In this document: positions 35,040 to 45,029 of the stretch, piece after piece | How the letters are laid out: the number at the start of each line of letters is the position of its first letter | Numbering within the stretch: the stretch's first letter is position 1 | Assembly (NCBI GenBank): GCA_032988165.1 | Contig: JANTQF010000005.1 | Span: 1 to 64,000 of the forward strand | Origin: Emmonsiellopsis sp. PD_33 | Taxonomy: Eukaryota; Ascomycota; Eurotiomycetes; Onygenales; Ajellomycetaceae | Direction: 5' to 3' | Length of the DNA: 64,000 nt | Notes under the pieces: model-generated | Database searches by the model: none | Told to the model about the DNA's origin: nothing | What the model saw: the letters and a program-made list of their open reading frames with translations, nothing else | Program-made: the position numbers and the translations under genes

Positions 35040-35699
35040 TTTGGTTAGTTACCAGGAAGAATATATCGTAGGCTTGTCAACGCGGCCATTGTACACTGCG
35101 TAGAATTCGGAGTCCTCGCGCTCGCGAGGATATGGGACCACCGTGGTCACCGCCTGCATGATCAAACTAGGGATGAGAGGATCGTAGGGTTATGTGCTCC
35201 GTAGGTACGGAGTAGTTGAGCAAGAGACGAGAAGATGTTGTTCAATTGTCAACTGAAAAAAAAAAAAAAAAATAGCTCTCAAAGTGGGGTTTGAACTGCT
35301 ATTTATGCTTCCGCGCAGATGATAGTTACTAGCATTTGGTAATGGAAAATGAGAAAAGGGAATGAATATCTAACGAAAACCATACCTAGGTAGCTATCAA
35401 TGGTCAACAGAAATCGGCTGTGGAAGAAAATATATCCATTAGATCACAAACTATGACGATGAGGAACTACATCAAGGCGCGTATGTAGCGCGCCACCGTA
35501 GGAGATCTCATACGAGGATAGACCTCAGCGGTTGAGCAGAAATTCACGGAAACATGAGGAGAAAGCTGCAGTTTTGGCAAAAATGTGGATATATATCAGT
35601 GCTTCTCAGAATGAACAAAGAATGAAGGTAAATAAATACCTCCCCATGGAAAATCTGGCCGATGGTACAGATTCGTAGCTACTAGATAAATAACTACTA
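35040..35699. other. Intergenic beside transposon relic
   Basis: No gene. It holds two short palindromic blocks (around 35114-35129 and 35132-35147), a poly(A) run of about 18 at 35254-35271, and a segment resembling 19598-19694. Confidence 0.6.
35216..35362 (+). repeat. Possible dispersed repeat, copy B
   Basis: It has the same ordered blocks as 19598-19694, but with an inserted poly(A) run and extra sequence before the final GGAAAATGAGAAA block. It could be an old, short non-autonomous element or chance similarity. Confidence 0.4.
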
Positions 35700-35799
35700 C
35701 CTGTGCCATGGCACACAGGCCACACAGGTTGCAGTTTTTGCTGCACCCATGGTGGGTGCACCTCACCACTATGATAATATCACCACTAGCATAAAAATG
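35700..35799 (+). repeat. Left terminal inverted repeat
   Basis: 100 bp that align without gaps to the reverse complement of 37617-37716. By my count there are 13 mismatches, 12 of them transitions, mostly CA facing TG, as expected when an ancestral CG decays on either strand. Confidence 0.9.
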
Positions 35800-36419
35800 A
35801 AATAAGATGTCAATTAAATGGGCTGTAGCAACCAATCCCCTACTCTATCTATAATAAAAAGCTCATCATCCCCATTCAGGGTACCTGTAGTTTCCAATCC
35901 TGTAGTATTTAACTGTTCAATACCACATTGCATTGATGTTCATTGACATTTTGCAGCTCTACCCTTCCTCACATCTTCCTCCCTACCTGTTATTTTTGCA
36001 TTCTCTGCCTCCTTACACTCTGCAATCCTCTAGTTAGCATCTCAAACAGTGAGAACACTACCTACTAAACCTAATATTTTAACTTGATAATAAGTATTCT
36101 GTATTTTATACTATTCATTTGCCTGCAAAAGGCTGTTCATTTCCATCTTACAGTAGGCATTCAATTTAGCTTGAATAAGATTTCCTTTAAAGATCTTATG
36201 GAGGCATCAGAGTAAGCTAGGTAACTCTAGAGTATTTTACACATCTTCAAGAATCTTATGAGTAATCTATATTTAATATTATAGGCATTCTACAGTCTTT
36301 AAAGAGAATAATTAGAAGGAGAAGGTAGATTCAGAGTCTAACAATAATTTATTAAAGATTTATAGTAGGAGGGGTTCTACCACCTCTTTCTCTAACTTAT
36401 TAAGAATAATTTAAGGGTT

Positions 36420-37569
36420 TAGTGGTAGAATCCCACAGTCAGAAAATCCAGCCTTAATTATATTGAGTTTGAATGTTTATTCTCAAATCTTAGGTAGATT
36501 ATATAAAAACTGATATTTTTCATACCTTATAAATCTATACCAGGCCACTGCATTGATCATCTTTAAATGATAGTATTTATACTGCTGAAAGCCTGGAATA
36601 GTAATTCATTTAGTGGCTGAAGGAAATAAGTAAAATGAGAGGAGAAAGTATATAATTTAATGTTATTTTTATTATAATACTCTAGGAATTCATATATGAC
36701 ATGAGAGTTATAGTTATTTATAAGAAGAAGGCACTATCCTTCAATCTATCACAGCTTTAAATATATATTAAAGTGCTTGATTCATTGTAAACTAATCTTA
36801 TTATTACTAAATTCAGTATCTGATATAGCTATAGCATACCTCTCAGGCAATTTTATCTTTATATACTAATCCTCTATGTAATCCTTCTCAGAGAGAATAA
36901 TAAGGGGTGAGATATCATTAAATCTATCAGTGGAAATACATTTAATAATAATGATTAAAGATCATAAATATGATACAGGTAGAAGAGAGATAACCTCTAA
37001 ATAATATATTACTATAAATTCACTGTATTCTTATTCTTTCTGAAACTTAATTTCATTTATATTATAAACATTCATCAGTTGAAATCTATACTGATTTTAA
37101 AGGATTTCTAAACAGTTAAATTATATCTATATATACTCAAAATCTTCAACTGCAAGTCATTTTGGGTCAATTATCTTCTACTTCACCCATTTAAGATCTA
37201 AATTTCATTATATGAAGTAATATATTCACATTTTACTAATAATAGAGGCTAGGATCAAGTTATCTATATGATAGTAGGCTAGCATCAAATTAGCACAGTT
37301 AGTAATCTATTTAGTAGTTAAAGAGTAATTCATCTTATCTAACTATTATATCTAGTTAAGAATTACCTGCTTCTAGGTAGTATTCAGCTTCTTATTCACA
37401 GGATGCTATTCTATATGGGGTTTGATTCCATTAATTCTTTCTCATAGGTACTGATAAGGGACATTGAATTTTCACACTAATAGTGCAATTTTGACACTTT
37501 GATCATATTTATACACATCTAAGGCCTTTTCAAGGCATTTCTTGATAGGACTGAGTTCTTTTGGCATCA
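36420..37569 (-). pseudogene. Degenerate Fot1/Pogo transposase
   Basis: Ordered landmarks on the minus strand are: an N-terminal helix-turn-helix with FNVPYQYL and RINGIKPH; NCANLMLA; DPK followed by LAVED; VYNINEIKF; CISTDRFNDISPLI; NNYNSHV; FSSHFTYFLQPLNE; and, after a frame change near 36545-36590, YEKYQFLYNLPKI. In active relatives the catalytic triad lies in NxDE, DGHxSH and QPLD. Here all three aspartates read as asparagine. At least a dozen stops interrupt it, several as TGA where the family has Arg (CGA). Confidence 0.88.
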
Positions 37570-37616
37570 TGATGAAGGGTAGTTGATTTTTAAATGAGAA
37601 GGTGGGTAGAAATGGA

Positions 37617-37716
37617 CATTTTTATGCTAGCAGTGATATTATCATAGTGGTGAGGCATACCCACCATGGGTGCAGCAAAAACTGCAACCTGTGTGGCCCA
37701 TGCGCCACAGCACGAT
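37617..37716 (-). repeat. Right terminal inverted repeat
   Basis: Inverted partner of 35700-35799, followed by TA at 37717-37718. It retains two CpG, at 37703-37704 and 37713-37714, close to the outer edge. Confidence 0.9.
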
Positions 37717-38151
37717 TAAATTATAATAGTGGCAGCGATGGAGTCAGCCCCTGAACCATCTTATCTCTGCATCTTGTCTCTCGTAGTTCCTCAACACCTT
37801 CATTAGTGGTCAGCAAACTATACCCCGTTTGACTTTCCTCCATCTTGCTGCGTCCGCGTATTACTAACAAACGCGGGAGGAATTAGGAGTTTATTTCGAC
37901 GCCATGGGTCGGATCTTCCCGGCAGATCGCTTTCTACGCATGGGGGGGTGAGTCATGGAATGAAAGTATTTGGTTGAGGAGTTGTGGGCAAGGATTGGAT
38001 CATATATAAGGTGGCAGAATTTCGCAGTTTTGGTTCCAATTCATGTCAGACTCCCTTCTTGGTATGCCGGCATACCATACTCCCAGTTACGGCACGCCTT
38101 CGTTACGCCCTTGCCAACCTGCAAGAAGCACGGACAAGCAATTGAGACATT
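37717..38151. promoter_or_regulatory. Promoter region of the branched-chain aminotransferase gene
   Basis: Normal-composition DNA resumes abruptly after the transposon. This is the only space for the aminotransferase promoter, so the element sits about 435 bp upstream of its start codon. No specific site is assigned. Confidence 0.5.
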
Positions 38152-39402
38152 ATGGCGTACGCACCACTTGACGCTGGAAAGTTGGAGCTGGACTTCAAGG
38201 CGACGGATAGACCTGTCCCAGAACACAATTCGCCGGAACAATGGTCCCAATCCTACGCGACTGACCACATTCTGACCGCAACCTGGGATGTGTCTCGTGG
38301 CTGGGCAGCTCCCAAGATAGGACCATATTCGAACATCTCATTGCCACCAACCGCCTCAGTTTTCCACTATGCCACGGCCTGCTTTGAAGGATTGAAAGTG
38401 TATCGCGGGTATGATGGCAGAGCCCGACTCTTCCGACCAAACCTTAATGCCGCACGCCTGCTCCGATCCGCAACACGCCTCTGTCTGCCATCTTTCGACC
38501 CAGCCGAGCTGGAGAAATTACTGGTCAGATTTGCGGCGGTCGAGGCGCCGAAATGGGCTCCCGAGTCACGGCCGGGGACGTTCTTCTACCTCCGTCCCGT
38601 GATGATTGCCACGCAGCCAACGATTGGCTTGCAGCCACCTGGGGAGGCACTGCTGTATATCGTCGCTGTGTCGTACCCGAATATAGGTGAGAATCCTCGA
38701 GTCGAGAGGCCTCTGAGTGGCGGCGATATGTCATCAGACGGAAAATTCATGTCCTTCAAGGCCACTGAAACGTCAAATACACCAGGGCTTAAACTCTGGG
38801 CCAGCTCTGGGAAACATACACGGGCGTGGCCCGGCGGTGCTGGTGATGCCAAGGTCGGTTCGAATTACGGACCAACGCTCTTGATCCAGGATCAAGCTGG
38901 CAAGCAAGGTTTTGATCAGGTGCTGTGGCTTTATGGGGGATTGCCTGGGTCCGAAACTAACAACAACCCCCTTGTGACGGAGGCCGGGGGCAGTAATTTC
39001 TTCCTCGTTTGGAAAACACCAGGTGGGAAGACGCGACTGGTAACAGCGCCTCTGGATCAGGGCATCATTCTCCCCGGGGTTACGAGGCAGAGCATTATTG
39101 AACTTGCGAGGACAAAGTTTGCTGGCGACCAGGAGCTTGATGTTGTGGAGGAAGATTATGGGATCGAGGATGTTATCGCGGCATATGAGGAAGGGAGATT
39201 GTTCGAGGCGTTTGCGGCGGGGACGGCGTATTTTGTTACTCCCGTTAAGCAGATAACATATAAGGACAAGGAGGTACATTTACCGTTGAGTGCGGGAGCG
39301 GTTGTTGGGAAATACACAGCAGCGCTTCGGGAGCATTTGGCCGGGATTAAATATGGGGTGATAGAGAGCGAGTGGGCCACAGTTCTAGAGGAGCAGTGGT
39401 AG
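38152..39402 (+). CDS. Branched-chain-amino-acid aminotransferase (class IV PLP enzyme)
   Basis: Interconverts Leu, Ile and Val with their 2-oxo acids, with 2-oxoglutarate as amino acceptor. It is a single exon of 416 aa. FHYATACFEGLKVYRGYDG is the family start of the fold. GDAKVGSNYGPT carries the Schiff-base lysine at residue 234, and QVLWLYG follows. ILPGVTRQSIIELA is the class IV signature end. There is no mitochondrial presequence, so it is probably a cytosolic (BAT2-type) isoform; filamentous fungi have several paralogues and I do not assign one. A dead transposon lies 0.4 kb upstream. Confidence 0.92.
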   Translation: MAYAPLDAGKLELDFKATDRPVPEHNSPEQWSQSYATDHILTATWDVSRGWAAPKIGPYSNISLPPTASVFHYATACFEGLKVYRGYDGRARLFRPNLNAARLLRSATRLCLPSFDPAELEKLLVRFAAVEAPKWAPESRPGTFFYLRPVMIATQPTIGLQPPGEALLYIVAVSYPNIGENPRVERPLSGGDMSSDGKFMSFKATETSNTPGLKLWASSGKHTRAWPGGAGDAKVGSNYGPTLLIQDQAGKQGFDQVLWLYGGLPGSETNNNPLVTEAGGSNFFLVWKTPGGKTRLVTAPLDQGIILPGVTRQSIIELARTKFAGDQELDVVEEDYGIEDVIAAYEEGRLFEAFAAGTAYFVTPVKQITYKDKEVHLPLSAGAVVGKYTAALREHLAGIKYGVIESEWATVLEEQW

Positions 39403-40800
39403 ACTTCGTGGCGATGGTGGATGGATAGAATATTGATAAGAGACGAATGGGGTCAGGTAAATATCGAATAAACTCTAGTTCTTCTCCAACAATCGTTTCC
39501 ACAGAGGCACATATATGCCGTCGTTTAACATGGGCAATTTCGGTAGATGCAGTCTTGGGGACTTTATGTGGAAGAAAATATCATACCTGCCAGGTTCTGG
39601 TAGGGGTTCACCAAGTGCTCATTCAGGGCTGAGGGAGCCGGTAATTGTATTTGCTCAGTAGGTGGTGGATAGGTTTGCCTCTTGCCATAATAGGACTATT
39701 GGGATCAAGCTTAGAATAACTACCATGCTGTCATTAGTGGGATCGATGAAGTTTTGGCATATTTCGAACCCAGCACGTAAACTGCTTTGGCGATGATGGA
39801 CCGAGTCCCCTATAGTTCGATTGGTCACGCGAGGAGAATATTGGAAAATTTTCCGGCCTGTCATAGGCGTTGCCCTGAATTCCGGTTGACATGTCAGTTG
39901 TAGCTCTAGACATGTAAGGGTGAGGGAGAACCCCCGGTCAGTTTGCACTGCGTAAATATCAAGACCATTAACAGAACTACTACTTGGTTGTGTAGAGCCA
40001 GTAGTCCCATTTCCAGTTTATCATCAGCACCCCGAGAAGCATCCATAGAAGATGATTCCAGCTCAACTGTGGAATGAGGGTGGCCGTTCTTCAAACCATG
40101 GAGTCTTAGCATACTTTCACCCAACGCATATTTAGTTACCCGGAAGGCTTACATCCAGCTGAAGCACTTGCAAATATCGCATCCGACTGCGCTTGCAATG
40201 TAGCTATTGTACTCTCAATGATTCTAGCAATTGGTTGCGCAGTTCCTAATTCTCGGCTTCAAGAGTAGGAATAACATCGTCTTTGTCTCTCGAACTGTCG
40301 GCCAAGCGCCTTTCGAGTTCTTTACTGTATGCAGCCTATCGCTCACAAAGGTCCTCTGCCCCAAGCGATTGCGAAGTCTCCTGTGAGGAATATTAGACGT
40401 TGATTAATGAGGTAAGGCCATCTGTTTTGAAGACTTACTTCTTCTCCAGGGCAGGACAGGAGGCTGGAGGGTCTCCTTTCTTATGATACCCGGTCATTGC
40501 GTCCAGATTGGACCAGCTGGGGGATAGTTGGCCGTCTCGTTAGCTTTAGCAACCTGGACTGTCGGGTTCGAGTCCAATGCCGAAATGATAAATAGTATGG
40601 AAACTCGTGCGCTTAGTGAGCCAGCGAAATATTTCCACAACCCGGGCCGACCACCAACCAGAGCCGAAAACAAACCGACGTCAAACAACTGCCCAGCAAT
40701 AAAGGTCAACAATACCCCAATCTATCACCAGCGCAACTCAACTCTCAAACTTGATATACCTTCAATTTGGCTACATCTGATTCCATAAACATCACCCACC
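39403..40800. other. Intergenic with gene remnant
   Basis: Contains a broken coiled-coil coding remnant on the minus strand (listed separately) and the rhodanese promoter. A tRNA-like B-box word at about 40564 has no supporting cloverleaf. Confidence 0.5.
39900..40440 (-). pseudogene. Probable remnant of a coiled-coil (leucine-zipper-like) protein
   Basis: On the minus strand the frame reading AAYSKELERRLADSSRDKDD, then TLEAEN, ELRNQLLESLRVQ has a heptad-like coiled-coil look similar to dimerisation regions of fungal transcription factors. It is broken by three TAG codons where Gln (CAG/CAA) would suit. A second open piece (GESMLRLHGLKNGHPHSTVELE) continues at 40124-39906. No start, DNA-binding domain or full frame was found. 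It could also be chance. Confidence 0.35.
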
Positions 40801-41799
40801 ATGTCTGCGTCAGCCGCAGCCCGCTCCCTCTCCGCATCGTCGCGCGCAATCGTCCGCCATCAACATGCCGCCACCACAGTTTCGTTACGGACGGGTGTAC
40901 CCGCTTCATCGCGGACATATTCGTGCATCGGAGGTGGCATTGTAAGACAGACTCCGGTAGATGTGCAGGCGCTGCGGCAGCGGAGGAGTCAGTTAGGAGC
41001 TCGCGATGAGATGAAGCGGTGGTTCTCGGTGAGTGGGGTGAGAAGGGACAGCGGGAAGCAGAGTGGGAAAAACGAGTTGAAATTTGAGAGGGATGAGAAG
41101 GGATTTAAGAAATATGGGTTTGAGGAGGTGAGTTTTTGTTTTTTTCAACATTCCTAGAGCTTGGTTGTTGGATTCCGGTGGGAGGAGAGAAGGGCGGGTT
41201 GGTTTTCTATATGTGTCCGATATATATTTCCCCCAAAGGGACAGCATGGGACCTTCGCCTTCACGGATAGAGACGCTCTACCTGAATCTTTTGCCCATCC
41301 ATCCATCCACCATCTCCCAAAACCACCACAGTTAAAAGCAACCCCTCAAACTAACCCAACCCCCTACATCCAGATAACCGCCACCCTCCCAACCACAACC
41401 TCCTCCTCCACCCCCTCCCACGCCTCCCGCACACCCTCCCACACCCCAACCCTAATCGACGTCCGCCAACCCTCCGAACTCCTCTCAACCGGCATCATAC
41501 CTACCGCCCACAACATCCCCACTAGCCAAGCGGACGCCTTCTTCCTCTCCCCCGGCGAATTCCTGACAAGATTCGGCTTCCCCAAACCCCCTATGACCAC
41601 CCCAGCCTCGGCAGATAGTAGTAGCAGTACGGGCAACGATATCGTGTTCTACTGTAAAGCTGGCGTGCGTGCGAGCGCGATGGCTGAGTTGGCGGTGCAG
41701 GCGGGCTATGATCGGGAGAGGATTGGGGTTTATAAGGGGAGTTGGTTGGATTGGGAGAAACGGGGTGGGCAGGTCGAGGTTTGGAGGGGGGATGAGTAA
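40801..41799 (+). CDS. Rhodanese-domain protein, probably mitochondrial
   Basis: A single-domain sulfurtransferase-like protein. Exons are 40801-41127 and 41374-41799, giving 250 aa. The first ~60 residues are rich in Ser, Ala and Arg with no acids, typical of a mitochondrial presequence. KKYGFEEI opens the rhodanese fold across the intron, LIDVRQPSEL is the CH2A-like motif, and FYCKAGVRASAMAE carries the catalytic cysteine (about residue 203) in a CxxGxR loop. The intron (246 nt) has an ACTAAC branch point and is longer than its neighbours; its removal is needed because exon 1 stops soon after. The substrate is unknown; thiosulfate transfer is the family activity. The coding strand around 41390-41470 is almost G-free, unlike the rest. 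Confidence 0.87.
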
Positions 41800-42315
41800 A
41801 CTATCGTAGGGGGTTGGTATAATAATTTGGTAGGCGGGGGAGGGGGGTGTTATGGTGTTATTCGGAGAAGACTATGGCCGGGATAGGAGAGGTCGTGAGC
41901 AGAGTGTATCTATCTACCCCTGGATAGATGGTCACGGAGTCTGCCTCTGAACAAAGCTGTACATACATAAGCGCAAGGACGATATAAAATGATATATAAT
42001 CTCTATATATTTATATATTACTATGCATATATACGTCTTGATTTATTCGTCGATTTGTTTGGTCTGCTTCATGACGGTGAAATCTTGATTGCCGGTCATG
42101 TCAAGGAGAGATAATGATTCACCTTTTAAATTATCTGGAGGTAGTGATTTTTCAATCAATCTTATTATTAGGCCCAACTACTTTCGTGCCAAAACCAGGA
42201 CTCGGGGGGGGGGGGTTGGCGGACATGATTATGTAAATGGTTTGTCATCCACCAACCACCAACCACCACCAACCACCCCCCTACACGTCTTCGAGCGGGC
42301 CACCAGCAACATAAA
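41800..42315. other. Intergenic
   Basis: 3' flank of the rhodanese gene and promoter of the DUF7924-like gene. It has TATATA-rich sequence near 41985-42030 and a G run near 42207-42217. No gene is seen. Confidence 0.6.
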
Positions 42316-43883
42316 ATGAAATCTGACATCTTGCCCCTCTCCGTTTCAGTTAACATGGCCCTTCGTCAGACAGTCTCGTACCTCGAGCGTCGAGCGAAGC
42401 CAAACCCCGGAGAGATAGCAGAAGCTGCGGCCCATGTTTCCACCGGCCAGGAGTTGCCTACAACTGACCAGCTTCAAGCCCTCGAGAAAGAACAGCCACG
42501 GAGCGGAAGCGCACGCCGGGATCAGAAATCTCTGTCCTGGGACGGAGATGCGCAAGAAAACCACCCCTATACCGCTGCAAATAGAGAGACATTCAGGAGA
42601 GAGGTATGTAACCTTACCCCTCCTCCTACTACTCTAGAAACAAACTAAAAGTCCAATCATAGCAAGATCCGTCTGCCTCACTGCGAGCTAAAGGCCTAAA
42701 ACGGAAGAGACCCCAGGAAGCGGAAGATCCAGTCTGCAATCCAGTCATCCAATTTCAAAAGCAACAGCCGAGCTCTACCGCTGAGGACACAGCGGACCAG
42801 GAGGCAGCACTTCGCATCTACAAGAACGAGCTTAATCCTATTCAGTGGTGGGCACGGACTGGAGCCTGGCCTACTGAATACTTCCAAGAGGACTGGAACA
42901 TGAGTCATCTACTCGTACGAAAGAAATCGACATCCTCTCTTCGCCGCAAACAGTCACAATCTAGTTATGTTGCCGACTCTAGCACGCCCACCGATCAAAA
43001 ATCCAGAGAACGGGAAAATGCCCAATACACAAACCCGCGCTATGAAGTCGTACTAGAAACCAAGGGTAGCTTTCTGGGGAAGTCTGACCTAGGTATAACG
43101 GATGGAAGCAAAGATCTTTGTCGACTCTTGCTCGAGACGGAGCAAACAACCCCAAAAGATTCACTGTTCAGAGATGATATATTTGATGAACTTTGTGAAA
43201 TGATACGGAACCGAAACGAAGCCAAGGTTATTCAAGATATTACTCGGCTGATTGTCCCTTCTGCACAAATCCTGACGGTATACGGTGCAAGACATCTCAA
43301 GATCTTGGTTGAAAGTGTCAATGAAGGCTGGGATAACTCAGTTCCCATTACTAAACCACGCCCGCAACCTGATTATTCTGTGGGATTTGGACGCAGGGCA
43401 TTCACAGACGACCAGTTACAGAGGCTTCAGCCTTTTGTTGGTGGTGTGACTGACACGTCATACTTTATGGCAACATACTACTTATACTTCCCATTCTTGA
43501 TGTGTGAAGTTAAGTGTGGTGCAGCAGCTCTTGATATTGCAGATAGACAAAATGCCCACAGTGCCACCATTGCAGTGAGAGCTACTGTTGAGCTGTTTAA
43601 GCTTGTCAACCGTGCAGAAGAAGTCAACCGAGAGATACTGGCCTTCTCGATCTCACATGACCATACGGTAGTGAGGATATACGGCCACTATGCCGTTCTT
43701 GAAGGAGAGAAGATGAATTTCTACCGTCACCCAATCCACAGATTTGATTTTACCGCCCTGGACGGCAAAGAGAAATGGACAACGTATAAATTCACAAGAA
43801 ATGTCTATGACATATGGATGCCAACTCATTTTAAAAGAATATGCTCCGCAATCGATCAGATACCCATGGGGCTATATGGTTAG
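42316..43883 (+). CDS. DUF7924-like fungal protein (PD-(D/E)XK-like core)
   Basis: A hypothetical protein of 502 aa from exons 42316-42603 and 42663-43883. An ATG at 42355 would give 489 aa and may be the real start. The C-terminal ~250 residues look like the fungal DUF7924 family: GRRAFTDDQLQRL, YFPFLMCEVKCGAAALDIADRQNAHS, EILAFSISHDHTVVRIYGHYAVL, and WTTYKFTRNVYDIWMPTH near the end. The CEVKCG strand resembles an E-x-K nuclease motif, but no activity is known to me. The first 170 residues are charged and probably disordered. These genes are multicopy in many Eurotiomycetes. Family assignment is from memory of motifs. Confidence 0.75.
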
Positions 43884-45029
43884 ATAATTATTATCTATAT
43901 GTACAAGAAGAATATAAAGAAGCAGATGAAAGAAGACAGGAGAAGAAGCAGCTGATTGGAAAAAGGATTAATTAATATACTATTGTAGACACCAAAACCT
44001 CATCCATCCATCCATCCATCCATCCGGCCAAATCCAGCCCAAACAAATCAACCCGACCCAACGCGCAATGGCTGTCTGTCTGGCCGTATGTCTGTATGTC
44101 TGTCTATATGCAATGTACCTACATAGCTAGGTATGTACATCCATCCCTCATACCCAAACCTAGATCTCACCCATCCATCCATCCATCCACTGGTCTATCT
44201 ATCATGGGAAGAGAATAGAACGAAAACGAACCGAAGAAAGAGAAAAAAAAGAAGAAGAAGAAAGAAGAGGGAAGGAAGAGGAATACATTAAGAGGTGGTT
44301 TATTTATTAAAACACGGCAAAGAGTACGGGATGTAAAGCGACACCAGACACAGACAGGACACGTAACGAAAACGGCCGTTTGAGGCAGGGGATCAGGAGG
44401 AAGTGTGGAAGGGATAGAAAAGGAAACAGAGAGAAAAGGGAAAAGAGGAGAAAAAAAAGGCCAGCGAATCCACATGGAAAAGGAAGTAGGTATGAGAAAA
44501 AGGACTATGTGGGTGTACAATACCACATTAGTTTATCCTCATCAACTTTCCTCTTGTGGGGACGCCAGGGAGTGCCGAGCCGGGACCAGAGAGCACACAC
44601 ATTTCGATAACCGATTCTGGTCGGAATGATGACGCGTGGAACGGCAGCGGGTAGAAGAAAAGAGGAAAAGAGGAGGTTTATAACCCGAGAAAAGGAAATA
44701 TGATTTTTAAAAAAAAAGGAGTTGGGGATATTATTAGTGGTGTTTGTTGTGGCCACGGTCCCTGTCTTCCTGGACAGATAATGGCGTGTAATGTGGCAAT
44801 GACGGGCAACATGGAATATTAAATGTCGCACATTCGTCGCTGGGATGGAGAAATACGAGAAGTTTTTGGGAAGATGGGGATGGAAGGGGTGTTTGTTGAA
44901 TGTCGTCGAAGACAGGTCTCCTCGCTATTTCTGACATCCCGTGATTTGGTAGGTGAGTTTCATTTCATTCATCGACTGGGGTTATGTGGGTGGATGTATG
45001 TATGTATGTATGCATAGTATGAGGGCAGC
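43884..45029. other. Intergenic with CATC microsatellites
   Basis: No supported gene. Two (CATC)n runs are at 44002-44024 and 44170-44188, a purine-rich stretch at 44215-44290, and a GTAT run near 44996-45012. Short frames here are low-complexity. Confidence 0.6.

Larger units (their letters stand above)
35700..37716 (-). mobile_element. Dead Fot1/Pogo-type (Tc1/mariner) DNA transposon
   Basis: A 2017-bp element bounded by 100-bp terminal inverted repeats and flanked by TA on both sides, the target-site duplication expected of Tc1/mariner elements. On the minus strand, translation from about 37569 to 36420 follows the order of a Fot1/Pogo transposase, with many stops and at least one frame change. 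There is no CpG from 35676 to 37702. The element is AT-rich, non-functional, and carries no intact frame. Confidence 0.9.

Noticed and set aside
35254..35300. Pol III gene or tRNA on the minus strand (GTTCAAACC word followed by a T run)
   Set aside because: The T-arm stem does not pair and no A box or cloverleaf can be drawn.
40530..40590. tRNA suggested by GGTTCGAGTCC
   Set aside because: Only two T-stem pairs form; no acceptor or anticodon stem.
40494..40712. 72-aa minus-strand frame
   Set aside because: No continuity with the neighbouring coiled-coil remnant and no recognisable features.
44167..44831. Small frames between the DUF7924-like gene and ERG5
   Set aside because: Purine- or pyrimidine-rich low complexity with microsatellites.
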